Origin: an uncultured Planctomycetia bacterium
Lineage (GTDB): Bacteria > Planctomycetota > UBA1135 > GCA-002686595
Direction: 5' to 3'
DNA: 37,956 bases
Assembly (NCBI GenBank): GCA_937952135.1
Contig: CALFYL010000018.1
Span: 1-37,956, forward strand
Shown here: piece after piece, positions 29,771 through 37,956 of the stretch
Position numbering within the stretch: the stretch's first letter is position 1
How the letters are laid out: each line of letters opens with the position of its first letter
Made by a program: the position numbers and the translations under genes
Notes under the pieces: model-generated
Database searches by the model: none
The model's input: the letters and a program-made list of their open reading frames with translations, nothing else
What the model was told of the DNA's origin: nothing

Positions 29771-31879
29771 TCACTCCTCGAGTCGCACCGTGGCGACCGT
29801 GTTCAGGGCCTTGGCCGGCGTGACTTCCTGGTACGACAGCACGCTCACCTTGGGCAGGGATGCGCGGACGAGTTCGCCGAGGAAGCGCCGCACGTTCGCG
29901 CGCGCCAGCAACACCACGTCGGCGCCGGTCTTCGCGCCTTGCGCGACGTGGTCGCCGATCTTCTCGACGAGCCGTTGCAAGTACGCCGGGCTCACGGGCG
30001 CCGCCTCGGGGTCGCTCGGGCCGCCGACGGCGCTCGCGAGCCGCGCTTCGATGCGCGGATCGAGCGTCACGACGTGCACGACACCGCCGGAGTCCGCGTG
30101 GTTCTCGCACAGCGCGCGCCCGAGCCGCTGGCGCACGAGCTCGGTCAGCGTGTCGGGGTCCTTGGTGCGCCCGACGTGGTCCGCGATGACTTCGAGGATC
30201 GCCGGCATGTTGCGCACCGCGACGCCTTCGCGCAGCAAGTTGCGCAGGACCGCCTGCACCTCGCCGTAGCCGATTTTCGCGGGGATCAGCTCCTCGACGA
30301 CCGCTGGCGACACCTTCTTGACGTTTTCGACGAGGTCCTTGACGTCGTCGCGCGTGAGCACGTCGCCGAGCGTCGCTCGCAGCACCTCGGTCAGGTGCGT
30401 CACGAGCACGCTCACCGGGTCGATGACCGTGTAGCCGAGCAGCTCCGCTTCGTCGCGCGCGCTCTCGGCGATCCACAGCGCCGGCAGACCGAAGGCCGGA
30501 TCCTTCGTGGCGCGCCCGCGCAGCTTGCCCGACGTCGCGCCCGAATCCATGGCCATCATCTGGCCCGGCTCGATCTCGCCGCGGGCGACTTCCTGGCCGC
30601 TGATGAGCACGCGGTAGGAGTTCGGCGCGAGCTTGATGTTGTCCTTGATGCGCACCGGCGGCAGCACGACGCCCTCGCGCGACGCGAAGCGCCGGCGCAA
30701 CTGCGCGATGTGCTCGAGGATTCCCTGCCCCCGCGGATCCTGCACGAGCGGGATCAAGCGGTACCCGATCTCCATCGACACGCGGTCGACCTTGAGCAGC
30801 TCGAGCGCGGCCTCGTTCTCCTGGTCGGCGGTCGGCGCGGCGGGCTTGGCGTTCTGCGCCGCGAGGTCGACGGGCTTGGGTTCCGCGAGCAGCTCGTCCG
30901 ACGACTTCACGTTGCGCGTCGAGCGCCAAGTGAGCAGGAACACCGTCGCGAGCAGGAAGAACGGCAGCTTCGGCAGCCCCGGCAGCAGGCCGATCAGGAA
31001 CATCATGCCGGCCGCGATGAGCGTCGCGCGCGGGCGGCCGCCGAGCTGCGCCATCATCTGCATGCCGAGGCTGGATTCGCTCGAAGCCTTCGTGACGAGC
31101 ACGCCCGAAGCGGTCGACACGAGCAGCGCCGGGATCTGGCTCACCAGGCCGTCGCCGATCGACAGCAGCGAGAAGCGCTCGCCCGCCTCCGAGAGCGAGG
31201 CCCCGTTGAACATCGCGATCGTGACGCCGCCGAGCAGGTTGAGCGCCGTGATGATGAGCCCGGCGATCGCGTCGCCGCGGACGAACTTCGAGGCGCCGTC
31301 CATGGCCCCGTAGAACTCGGCCTCCGTCGCGACCTGGCTGCGGCGCTTGCGCGCTTCGTCGGCGTCGATGAGCCCGCTGTTCAGGTCGGCGTCGATCGCC
31401 ATCTGCTTGCCCGGCATCGCGTCCAGCACGAAGCGCGCGGCCACTTCGCTGATGCGCGTGGAGCCCTTGGTGATGACCACGAACTGGATCACGACCAGGA
31501 TCAGGAACACGATGATCCCGACGGCGAGGCTCGAGCCGCACACGTAGTCGCCGAAGGCCTTGATGATCGCGCCGGCGTCGCCGCCCGACAGGATCAGGCG
31601 CGTGCTCGCGACGTTGAGACCGAGACGGAACAAGGTGGAGAACAGCAGCAGCGTCGGGAACACCGACAGCTCGGCCGCGCGCGAGGAGTTCATCGCGAGC
31701 AGGAGCAGCAGCAGCGACGAGGCGATGTTCAGCGCGAGCAGCGCGTCGAGCAGCGCCGGAGGAAGCGGCGAGATCAGCGTGACGACCAGTCCGAGCACGC
31801 CGACGCCGACGACCCAGTCGGCGTAGCGCCGGATCGTGCCGCCGAGCTGCTGGGCTGTGTTGGCTGCGGATTGGGCCAT
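29771..31879 (-). CDS. flhA: FlhA, flagellar type III export gate protein
   Basis: 702 residues, the standard length. The N-terminal half has about eight membrane segments (VVGVGVLGLVVTLISPLP, LALNIASSLLLLLLAMNS, LAVGIIVFLILVVIQFVV and others). The conserved cytoplasmic loop has AEFYGAMDGASKFVRGDAIA, matching the FHIPEP signature area. The C-terminal cytosolic domain (from about 350) includes YTVIDPVSVLVTHLTEVLR and GVAVRNMPAILEVIADH. It forms the nonameric ring that docks export substrates and uses the proton gradient. It begins eight bases after the flhB stop. Confidence 0.97.
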   Translation of the reverse strand: MAQSAANTAQQLGGTIRRYADWVVGVGVLGLVVTLISPLPPALLDALLALNIASSLLLLLLAMNSSRAAELSVFPTLLLFSTLFRLGLNVASTRLILSGGDAGAIIKAFGDYVCGSSLAVGIIVFLILVVIQFVVITKGSTRISEVAARFVLDAMPGKQMAIDADLNSGLIDADEARKRRSQVATEAEFYGAMDGASKFVRGDAIAGLIITALNLLGGVTIAMFNGASLSEAGERFSLLSIGDGLVSQIPALLVSTASGVLVTKASSESSLGMQMMAQLGGRPRATLIAAGMMFLIGLLPGLPKLPFFLLATVFLLTWRSTRNVKSSDELLAEPKPVDLAAQNAKPAAPTADQENEAALELLKVDRVSMEIGYRLIPLVQDPRGQGILEHIAQLRRRFASREGVVLPPVRIKDNIKLAPNSYRVLISGQEVARGEIEPGQMMAMDSGATSGKLRGRATKDPAFGLPALWIAESARDEAELLGYTVIDPVSVLVTHLTEVLRATLGDVLTRDDVKDLVENVKKVSPAVVEELIPAKIGYGEVQAVLRNLLREGVAVRNMPAILEVIADHVGRTKDPDTLTELVRQRLGRALCENHADSGGVVHVVTLDPRIEARLASAVGGPSDPEAAPVSPAYLQRLVEKIGDHVAQGAKTGADVVLLARANVRRFLGELVRASLPKVSVLSYQEVTPAKALNTVATVRLEE

Positions 31880-31887
31880 CGTTCACC

Positions 31888-33006
31888 TCAGGCGAGGGCC
31901 GGCGCGCGCCGCTTGGGCGCGTGCTTCTGGACCTCGAAGACGTACGCGAGCACCTCGGCCACGGCCTGGTAGAGCTCGGTGGGGACTTCGTCGCTGATCT
32001 CGCAGCGCGCGTGCAACGTGCGCGCCAGCGGCGCGTTCTCGTAGACGACCACTCCGGACTCGCGCGCGAGTTCCTTGATGCGCAGCGCGACATGGTCGGC
32101 GCCCTTCGCGACGACTCGCGGCGCGCCGCGCTTCTCCGCCGGCGCCTCGCGTTCGTACGAGAGCGCGACCGCGTAGTGCGTCGGGTTGGTGATGACCACC
32201 GTCGCGGTGGGCACCTCGGCCATCATGCGCCGTTGCGCCATCTCGCGTTGCACGCGCCGAATGCGCGCCTTCACGTGCGGATCGCCGTCCGACTGGCGCG
32301 CTTCGTCCTTGAGCTCCTTCTTCGACATGCGCAGCTCCTTGTTGAACTGACGGCGCTGCATGAAGAGGTCGAACACCCCGATGGCGACGATGGCGACGAG
32401 CGCCGCGGACAGGCAGCGCAGCACGATCCGGCCGAGGCCCGCGAGCGCGGGTCCGATCTCGAGCGCGACCAGCGAGGTGATCTCCTCGAGCTGCAGCCAC
32501 GCCATGGTCGCCGTCACGCCGACGATGGTCAGCGTCTTGGCGAGGGACATCAGCGTGCGCATCACCGCGCGCGCGCCGAAGAGCTTCTTCACGCCCTTGT
32601 TCGGGTCGAGCTTGCTGGGATCGAACTCGAGCGCCTTGGTCGAGATCGCGAAGCCGACCTGGCCGTAACCGACGAGCGCGGCGACCGCCGCGGACAGCAG
32701 GATCAGCGTCAGCGCAGGCAGGAACGTCTGGCGCGCGAAGCGCTGAACGAACGCGGCGGCGTCCTGCACCGTGAACTCGGTGCGCCCGCTGTGCCCGACG
32801 TCGGTGACCACGCTCTCGAGCGCGACGCCGAAGGCCTCGAACATCGAGCCGCCGGCGAACAGGAACGCGCCGAGCCACGCCGCGAGCACGACGGCCGCGA
32901 GGAGCTCGCTCGAAAAGGCGACCTGGCCCTTCTCGCGCGCCTCCTGAAGGCGCCTTGGGCTCGCCTCTTCGGTCTTGGAGTCCGGATCGTCGTCTTCGTC
33001 GGCCAC
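31888..33006 (-). CDS. flhB: FlhB, flagellar export switch protein
   Basis: 372 residues. The N-terminus SKTEEASPRRLQEAREKGQVAFS is typical. Four membrane segments follow (about 35-50, 97-120, 155-175 and 195-215). The linker contains Asn274-Pro275-Thr276-His277, the self-cleavage site that switches export from hook to filament proteins, followed by HYAVALSYE. The C-terminal tail beyond about 340 is short. It begins three bases after the fliR stop; the frame to 33400 is a shadow. Confidence 0.97.
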   Translation of the reverse strand: MADEDDDPDSKTEEASPRRLQEAREKGQVAFSSELLAAVVLAAWLGAFLFAGGSMFEAFGVALESVVTDVGHSGRTEFTVQDAAAFVQRFARQTFLPALTLILLSAAVAALVGYGQVGFAISTKALEFDPSKLDPNKGVKKLFGARAVMRTLMSLAKTLTIVGVTATMAWLQLEEITSLVALEIGPALAGLGRIVLRCLSAALVAIVAIGVFDLFMQRRQFNKELRMSKKELKDEARQSDGDPHVKARIRRVQREMAQRRMMAEVPTATVVITNPTHYAVALSYEREAPAEKRGAPRVVAKGADHVALRIKELARESGVVVYENAPLARTLHARCEISDEVPTELYQAVAEVLAYVFEVQKHAPKRRAPALA

Positions 33007-33009
33007 GGT

Positions 33010-33777
33010 TCAGCTCCCCACGATTCCCAGCACGGTCTCGAGCCCCGCGTCGACGGCGCCGAACAGCGAGGCGAGCGCGGGCGCGATCAAGGGCGAGAAC
33101 AGAGTCATCCCGAGCAAACCCACGACGATGCGCAGCGTGAAGCCGATCTCGAGCACGTTCATCTGCGGAACGGTGCGCGCGAGCAGGCCCATCACGAGCG
33201 AGGTGAGCGAGAGCAGCACGAGCACCGGCGCGGCGAAGGTCACGCCGGCGGCGAACATCTGCGACATCTGGCGCACGACCACGCCAGAGAGATCGCCTTC
33301 GATGCCGAACGCGCCGACGGGCGCGCGCTCGAAGGACGAACCGAGTGCGCGCAGGATCAAGTGGTGGCCGTCGACCGCGAGCAGGCCGAGCATGAAGCAA
33401 GCCTCGTAGAGCTGCGTGACCAGCGGCGTGCTCAGACCCGTCGCGGGGTCGACGACGCTCGCCATGTTGAAGGCCATCTCCTGACCGATCATCTCGCCGG
33501 TCACGCGCACCGCGAGCAGCGCGAACTGCAGCACGAGCGCGAGCGAGAGCCCGATCAGAACCTCGCGCATCGCGAGCACCGCGAAGGCCAGCGGGGCCTG
33601 CGCGTCGGGCAGCGGCACGCCGAAGGCGGTGTACGAGATCAGCGCGAGCGAGGCGATCAGCACGACCTTGACGCCGCCGAAGGTGGACTCGGCGCCGAAG
33701 AACGGAGTGGCGAGCACGAGCGCGCTGGTGCGCATCATGAACAGTCCGAAGGCCGCCAGGGTTCCGTCTTCGAGCAT
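33010..33777 (-). CDS. fliR: FliR, flagellar export gate protein
   Basis: 255 residues, usual length, with about six membrane segments. The family lines are MMRTSALVLATPFFGAEST, REVLIGLSLALVLQF, GEMIGQEMAFNMASVVDPAT and a C-terminal RTVPQMNVLEIGFTLRIVVG. With FliP and FliQ it builds the export pore in the inner membrane. It follows fliQ by seven bases. Confidence 0.96.
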   Translation of the reverse strand: MLEDGTLAAFGLFMMRTSALVLATPFFGAESTFGGVKVVLIASLALISYTAFGVPLPDAQAPLAFAVLAMREVLIGLSLALVLQFALLAVRVTGEMIGQEMAFNMASVVDPATGLSTPLVTQLYEACFMLGLLAVDGHHLILRALGSSFERAPVGAFGIEGDLSGVVVRQMSQMFAAGVTFAAPVLVLLSLTSLVMGLLARTVPQMNVLEIGFTLRIVVGLLGMTLFSPLIAPALASLFGAVDAGLETVLGIVGS

Positions 33778-33784
33778 CGCGTCC

Positions 33785-34063
33785 TCACGAGAGGCCGAAG
33801 GACACCATTTGCGCGAAGATCCGCAGCGTGTAGTCGCGCAGGATCCCGAGCGACGGGACGAGGAGCAGCAGCGCGACGCCGAGCACGGCGAGCATCTTCG
33901 GAACGAGCGAGAGCGTCTGCTCCTGCACGCTGGTCAGCGCCTGGAACACGCTCACGCCGACGCCGACGATCAGGCCGACGATCAGCATCGGTCCGGCGAG
34001 CACGAGCGCGGTGACGAGCATCTCGCGCGCCAGCTCCGCGACTTGAAGGTCGAGTTCGTTCAC
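33785..34063 (-). CDS. fliQ: FliQ, flagellar export gate protein
   Basis: 92 residues, the family length of about 90. There are two hydrophobic hairpins: AGPMLIVGLIVGVGVSVFQAL with the conserved QEQTLSLVPK after it, and MLAVLGVALLLLVPSLGIL. It forms part of the pore with FliP and FliR. It lies 25 bp after the fliP stop. Confidence 0.96.
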   Translation of the reverse strand: MNELDLQVAELAREMLVTALVLAGPMLIVGLIVGVGVSVFQALTSVQEQTLSLVPKMLAVLGVALLLLVPSLGILRDYTLRIFAQMVSFGLS

Positions 34064-34088
34064 GTTGGTTCCCTGGGTGCTGCGAGGC

Positions 34089-34928
34089 TCAGTTGACGAT
34101 GAACGACCCGACCAGCGACTCGCACAGCAGGTGCCAGCCGTCGACGAGCACGAAGATCAAGATCTTGAAGGGCGTCGACACCATCACCGGCGGCAACATG
34201 AACATGCCCATCGAGAGCAGCACGCTCGCGATGACCAGGTCGATCACCAGGAACGGCAGGAACAGCAGGAAGCCCATCTGGAAGGCGGTCTTCAGCTCGC
34301 TCGTCACGAAGGCCGGCACGACGACGCGCAGCGGCAGCGCTTCGACGGCGCGCGCGTCCTCGGGCAGCTTGGCGAGCTCCGCGAACAGCTCGAGCTCGCT
34401 CTCGCGCGTGTTCGCGACGAGGAAACCGCGCAGCTCGACCCACGCGGCTTCTCCGGCGGGCTGCATCGCCATCTGACCGGCGCGGTACGGGATCCAGGCC
34501 CGCTCGTAGATGCGTTCGGCGACCGGGGCCATGATGAAGGTCGTCAGGAACAGCGCGAGCCCGATGATCACCGGGTTGGGCGGCAGTTCGTTGGTCGACA
34601 GCGCGCGCCGCACGAAGCTCATCACGATCACGATGCGCGTGAAGCTCGTGATGGTGATCAGGATCGCGGGCAGCACCGACAGAATCGTGAGCAGCACCGC
34701 GATCTCGACCGCGGTCGACATCCGGCCCTCGTCGAAGGTCTGCTCGCCGGCCTTGGTGAGCTCATCGACGAGCGGTGCGACCGCTTCGAGCGGCTGCGGG
34801 CCCATCGCCAGCGACGCATCGACGCTGGCCGCGACCGGCGCCGCGTCTTGGGCGAAGCCGGGCAGGCCCGAGAACAACACGGCGAACGCGAGGCACAGCA
34901 CGCTCGTCCAACGCGAGAGCAAGTTCAT
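34089..34928 (-). CDS. fliP: FliP, flagellar export gate protein
   Basis: 279 residues. A cleavable-type leader (MNLLSRWTSVLCLAFAVLFS) is followed by the conserved LLTILSVLPAILITITSFTR, IVMSFVRRALSTNELPPNPV and the C-terminal FQMGFLLFLPFLVIDLVIA and SMGMFMLPPVMVS. It is the main subunit of the export pore. The ATG (34926-34928) overlaps the fliO stop as ATGA, so the reading frame reaching 35525 is not used. Confidence 0.96.
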   Translation of the reverse strand: MNLLSRWTSVLCLAFAVLFSGLPGFAQDAAPVAASVDASLAMGPQPLEAVAPLVDELTKAGEQTFDEGRMSTAVEIAVLLTILSVLPAILITITSFTRIVIVMSFVRRALSTNELPPNPVIIGLALFLTTFIMAPVAERIYERAWIPYRAGQMAMQPAGEAAWVELRGFLVANTRESELELFAELAKLPEDARAVEALPLRVVVPAFVTSELKTAFQMGFLLFLPFLVIDLVIASVLLSMGMFMLPPVMVSTPFKILIFVLVDGWHLLCESLVGSFIVN

Positions 34929-35389
34929 CCGAGCACGCCTTCCTTGCGCATCACGGCCGGGCGCGGCGCGGCGGGCGCGACGCGCTCGAGCACTCCGGCA
35001 AAAGCTGCGAGATCGGCGCGCGAAGGCGGCGTCTCGGTGGTCGGCGCGATGACGCCGTCGAGCTCGGCGATCGAGGAGAGTTCCTTCTCTCCCAGTCCGA
35101 GCAGGAACGTGCGGTCGTAGCAGCGCACGACCGCGAGCCGGTGCTTCCCGCCCATCGGCAACACGTCGAGGATCTGCAGCGAGCGCGCGGCCGCACGGCG
35201 CGAGATGGCGCCGCCGAGCACGCGCCGCAGCAGCCAGGCGACGCCGAGGATCCCGACGAGCAGCGCGGCGCAAACGAGCGCGTAGCGCGTGAGATCGGGG
35301 CCTTGGTTCGCGGTCAGCGCGCCGCGCGTAGCGCTTTCGGCGCCGAGTTGGAGCACCGCGGGCGCGCGGAACAGGATGGGGATCGACAT
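34925..35389 (-). CDS. fliO: FliO-like flagellar biosynthesis protein
   Basis: 154 residues from ATG 35387-35389. One membrane helix (YALVCAALLVGILGVAWLL, about 36-54) is followed by a cytoplasmic domain with RSLQILDVLPMGGKHRLAVVRC and RTFLLGLGEKELSSIAEL, the FliO pattern. FliO helps assemble the FliP ring. It is the first gene of the operon. No good ribosome-binding site is seen, and other upstream starts remain possible. The promoter should lie in 35390-35722. Confidence 0.9.
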   Translation of the reverse strand: MSIPILFRAPAVLQLGAESATRGALTANQGPDLTRYALVCAALLVGILGVAWLLRRVLGGAISRRAAARSLQILDVLPMGGKHRLAVVRCYDRTFLLGLGEKELSSIAELDGVIAPTTETPPSRADLAAFAGVLERVAPAAPRPAVMRKEGVLG

Positions 35390-35461
35390 GGGTGAGCGGA
35401 CCGTCCGAGCGCGCGTCCGCGCAGGTCCGGGTGGGGTGTCGCCCATTCCGACGCGAAGCTT

Positions 35462-35480
35462 GTGTCGCGTTTCGCGACAC
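35462..35480. promoter_or_regulatory. Perfect 8-bp inverted repeat, possible operator
   Basis: GTGTCGCG-TTT-CGCGACAC. It lies 73 bp upstream of fliO and 243 bp upstream of the cyclase TTG, so it is better placed for controlling the flagellar operon. It could instead fold as a small hairpin in a leader transcript. Confidence 0.45.
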
Positions 35481-35711
35481 CCGCCCGGACGTCCCGGAAA
35501 TGCGCCGCAACGGGCGCGCTCCCATCCACCGACCCGGCGCCGCCGCCTCACGTCGCCGCCGCCGCGCCGCCGAAAGAGCGGAACTCCCCCCTCAGCCCCG
35601 CCCGGTCGATTCCATGCTCAACGCCCCCCCCGGCGCTCGCCCGACGACACCTTCGTCGGCGCCTCGCTCGTTCCAACGCTCCGCCGCGTCGCCGGCGCCC
35701 CGCAACCTGGC

Positions 35712-35716
35712 GGAGG
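35712..35716 (+). promoter_or_regulatory. Ribosome-binding site fixing a TTG start
   Basis: GGAGG with a six-base spacer to TTG at 35723. No ATG is found at a suitable distance in this frame, so the TTG is the best supported start of the diguanylate cyclase. Confidence 0.75.
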
Positions 35717-35722
35717 CGCGCC

Positions 35723-37681
35723 TTGCATAGCGTCCACCGCGCGCAGCTCGCGCTCCAGCGCCTGTCCACGCTCGCTTCGCCGCCCGACACGGTGTCGCGA
35801 CTGCTCGAGATCGCGCTGTCCGAGCCCGCGTCGCTGCGACCGCTCGTCGAACTCGTGCGCACCGACCCCGGCCTCGCCGTCGAAGTGCTCCGCCGCCTGC
35901 CGGCCGAAGCGCTCAAGCGCCGCAACGCGCTTCACATCCCGAACGCCGTTCACGCGCTCGGTGTCGGCGGCCTCCGCGAGTTGTCGCTGCGAACGGAGCT
36001 GCGCAGCGAGTCCCCGTCCAGCGACACCAAAGCCGCCCATGCGCGCTCCCAGAGCACTCGCGCGGCGAACGCCCACGCCGTCGCGGCCGCCACGTGCGCG
36101 TATGAGCTCGCGGTCGCCAGCGGCCGCGACGAACCCGAAGTCGCTTACGCCGCGGGCTTGCTCGCGTGCGTCGGCTCGATCGCACTGGACCAGCTCTTCG
36201 AAGCGCACGCGCCCGAGTTGGCCGCGCGCTGCACCGGTCAAGACGTGCGCCGCGCCCTCGAAGTCGAACGCCAGGCGCTCGGCGTCGACCACGAGAGTCT
36301 GGCGGTGGCGATCGCCGACAGTTGGAACCTGCCCCTCGAGTTCCAGGACGTCGTCGCGTGCGCGTACCGCACCCCCGAACAGCTCGAACGCCTCGCGCAG
36401 AGCGGCGTGGACACGCGACTCGGGTCGCTGGCGCGCGCCGGACAGCACCTCGCGAGCCTGGCCGGCTTCCCGCTGAACGCGGGCGCGCGCCAGGGCGAGC
36501 CGCCCGCGGACGTCGCCGCGCTTCTCGAGCAGGTCGACGTCGCGCAGGTGCTCGAACGTGCGCGCGAAGCCGTCGAAGCCGCGGCCGAGATCGCGAGCCC
36601 GGCGGCGGAGTCCCCGGCGCAGCGCCTCGCCGCCGCGCAGCGGATCCAGCGCGAGCTGCGCGAGAGGCTGCTCGCCTCCGAGGCGAAGCTGCGCGCCGAG
36701 GAATCGGTCAACACGGTGCTGCAGTACGGCCTCAACCGCCTCGGCGACGGCGATCCGCTGCCGGGCGTGATGTTCCGCGCGATGGAAGCGATGGGCTTCC
36801 ACCGCATCGCGTGCCTCGAGATCGACTCGGCGGCCGCGAAGCTCGAAGTCGTGTGCGCGAGCGCGGCCAGCGGCCACTCGAAGGTCGGCGAGGGGCTGTG
36901 GGCGCCGTTCCCGAGCGACCGGTCGTACTTCAACGAACCGAGGATCGTCACACGCGAGGACAACCTTCAGGCGCACGACCTCGTGCTCGAACTGATCGGT
37001 GCGAGCGACGCCACCGTCGCGCCGCTGCGCGAGGTGAGCCCCGGCAAGCGCCTGCTGCTCGTCGCCGACCGCGGACGTTCGGGCCGTGCTCCGATCGAGG
37101 GCGAGGAGCGCTGTCTCGGCATCATCGCCGAACAACTCTCGCTGCTCATGCAGTACGAGGAGCTCAGCAAGGCAAAGGAACGCATGGCGACGCAGGATCC
37201 GCTCACCGGCGCCGCGACGCGCCGGCGGCTGATGGAGCGTCTGGAGTTCATGGCGACGCAGAGCGCGCGCACGAAGCTGCCCTTCGCCTTGCTGCTCATG
37301 GACCTCGACCACTTCAAGAAGTTCAACGACACGATGGGCCATCAGGTCGGCGACCGCTTGCTGCAGGACGTGGTGAACGTGCTGAACGACAACGTGCGAC
37401 GCGGCGACCTCGTGGCGCGCTACGGCGGCGAGGAGTTCGTCGTCGTGCTGCCCACCTGCGACCTCGCGAACGCGATGGCGATCGCGGAGGATCTGCGCAA
37501 CGCCGTAGCGGACTACGGCGTCGAGCAGCGCGCGAGCTACAAGGGCCTGCCGGTGTCGGTGTCGATCGGCGCGGCGCAGTGGATGCCGGGCGAGAGCACG
37601 CTGAGCCTGATCGCGCGCGCCGACGAGGCGCTGTACGCCTCCAAACACGCCGGCCGGGACCGGGTCAGCGCCGCGGCGTGA
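35723..37681 (+). CDS. HDOD / GAF-like / GGDEF diguanylate cyclase
   Basis: 652 residues from the TTG start. Residues about 10-220 look like an HDOD domain (LVELVRTDPGLAVEVLRRLP; ALGVGGLRELSL; YAAGLLACVGSIALD; ADSWNLPLEFQDVV). A coiled coil at about 285-340 follows, then a GAF-like sensor (about 340-485). The C-terminal GGDEF domain starts at DPLTGAATRRRLMERL. The active-site motif is GGEEF (568-572), and the inhibitory site RRGD (Arg559, Asp562) is present. It should make c-di-GMP from two GTP under product feedback. It is divergent from the flagellar operon, so it probably tunes motility or sessile growth. The frame extends to 35462 but without start support. Confidence 0.92.
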   Translation: MHSVHRAQLALQRLSTLASPPDTVSRLLEIALSEPASLRPLVELVRTDPGLAVEVLRRLPAEALKRRNALHIPNAVHALGVGGLRELSLRTELRSESPSSDTKAAHARSQSTRAANAHAVAAATCAYELAVASGRDEPEVAYAAGLLACVGSIALDQLFEAHAPELAARCTGQDVRRALEVERQALGVDHESLAVAIADSWNLPLEFQDVVACAYRTPEQLERLAQSGVDTRLGSLARAGQHLASLAGFPLNAGARQGEPPADVAALLEQVDVAQVLERAREAVEAAAEIASPAAESPAQRLAAAQRIQRELRERLLASEAKLRAEESVNTVLQYGLNRLGDGDPLPGVMFRAMEAMGFHRIACLEIDSAAAKLEVVCASAASGHSKVGEGLWAPFPSDRSYFNEPRIVTREDNLQAHDLVLELIGASDATVAPLREVSPGKRLLLVADRGRSGRAPIEGEERCLGIIAEQLSLLMQYEELSKAKERMATQDPLTGAATRRRLMERLEFMATQSARTKLPFALLLMDLDHFKKFNDTMGHQVGDRLLQDVVNVLNDNVRRGDLVARYGGEEFVVVLPTCDLANAMAIAEDLRNAVADYGVEQRASYKGLPVSVSIGAAQWMPGESTLSLIARADEALYASKHAGRDRVSAAA

Positions 37682-37912
37682 GCCGGGTCGGAGCGGGGCG
37701 CGCCGGCCGCCGCCCGCCGCCGCACGCCGCCGCACGCCGCCGCCGGACGACGCCGCATAACAGGGAGGTCATTTCCGGGATCGAATTGGCCGCCCCGGAC
37801 CTGCCAAATGCTGCTTCCTCGGCTCTAACCAAGGTGCGAGGCCAAACGGCCGCCCGCGTCGGCTGCACCCCGGCGCGACGGCTCGGCCCCGCGAGACTCT
37901 CCTGATGCTCGA
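37682..37912. other. Non-coding region before the terminator
   Basis: About 230 bp with no credible gene. The first 70 bp are a GCC-rich simple-sequence stretch. From about 37757 composition becomes more mixed. It may be the 3' untranslated part of the cyclase mRNA or a separate small RNA ending at the terminator; no known RNA family was recognised. Confidence 0.45.
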
Positions 37913-37953
37913 GGCGCCGGCCGCCCCCCTGAGGCGGACCGGCGCCTTTTTTT
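37913..37953 (+). terminator. Strong intrinsic terminator
   Basis: GGCGCCGGCCGCC (37913-37925) pairs with GGCGG-A-CCGGCGCC (37933-37946) with one bulged A and a seven-base loop, followed by seven T's (37947-37953). It is the only classical rho-independent terminator seen in the window, and it reads on the plus strand. Confidence 0.92.
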
Positions 37954-37956
37954 GTC

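Larger units (their letters stand above)
35390..35722. other. Divergent control region between fliO and the diguanylate cyclase
   Basis: 333 bp without a convincing gene, though frames stay open through it because of GC content. It should contain the promoters of both the flagellar operon and the cyclase gene. The only clear structure is the inverted repeat at 35462-35480. I could not find sigma-54 or sigma-28 boxes. Confidence 0.6.

Noticed and set aside
28757..31972. 1071-codon open frame opposite flhF and flhA
   Set aside because: It is antisense to two certain flagellar genes and its composition (RRE/HARD repeats) is typical of a shadow frame.
28773..32093. Upstream extension of the flhG frame to 1380 codons
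   Set aside because: Only the part from 28772 downward has MinD-like motifs. The rest is the wrong frame of flhF, flhA and flhB.
37741..37956. tmRNA or signal-recognition-particle RNA at the right edge
   Set aside because: Short look-alike strings (GGGATCGAATT, CCAAGGTGCGAGGC, GGAAGCAGC on the other strand) are present. They are in the wrong order, the length is too short for tmRNA, and there is no CCA-type 3' end or tetraloop context.

Overview
The window is about 38 kb of very GC-rich bacterial DNA. It most likely comes from a flagellated planctomycete related to the Saltatorellus/Engelhardtia/Rohdeia group. That placement is inference from three things: an ECF-type sigma factor fused through a membrane segment to carboxypeptidase-regulatory-like repeats; two secreted proteins that share a C-terminal module beginning 'YCT' and ending 'LSNALxFTxxP', which I associate with that group; and a Gram-negative envelope (porin, outer-membrane-type lipoproteins). 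GC is so high that long antisense and out-of-frame ORFs are common. I kept only reading frames with recognisable family motifs, signal peptides or tight operon spacing.

Layout. Positions 1-13864 are all on the minus strand. In transcription order they hold prfB (with an intact programmed +1 frameshift), a lipoprotein-like alpha/beta hydrolase, an unknown exported protein, a subtilisin-like protease, the sigma-factor/repeat fusion, a three-gene cassette (small helical protein, HExxH metallopeptidase, SIR2-like protein), and the 5' part of purH running off the edge. The three-gene cassette resembles a bacterial conflict or defence cassette and is the best candidate for an undescribed system. 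A secreted protein of six exact 106-residue repeats follows on the plus strand (about 13931-16558). A mixed block (16571-22867) holds an M24 peptidase, sfsA, a gamma-glutamylcyclotransferase-like protein, a multi-pass membrane protein and an M1 peptidase. A FlgM-like anti-sigma factor (23156) and an alginate-export-type porin (24021) are on the plus strand.

Positions 25480-35389 are one compact minus-strand flagellar operon: fliO-fliP-fliQ-fliR-flhB-flhA-flhF-flhG, a small membrane protein, fliA/whiG-type sigma, a 67-residue CxC protein, a coiled-coil lipoprotein and a second lipoprotein. It encodes the type III export gate, the placement GTPase/ATPase pair and the flagellar sigma factor. The FlgM-like gene about 3 kb away could hold that sigma factor in check. 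Divergent from fliO, across a 333-bp gap containing a perfect 8-bp inverted repeat, lies an HDOD/GAF-like/GGDEF diguanylate cyclase (35723-37681), which suggests c-di-GMP input to motility. The right edge is non-coding and ends in a textbook intrinsic terminator at 37913-37953.

I saw no tRNA, rRNA, CRISPR array or intact insertion sequence. An odd AT-rich palindrome at 18847-18871 may be a recombination-site remnant.
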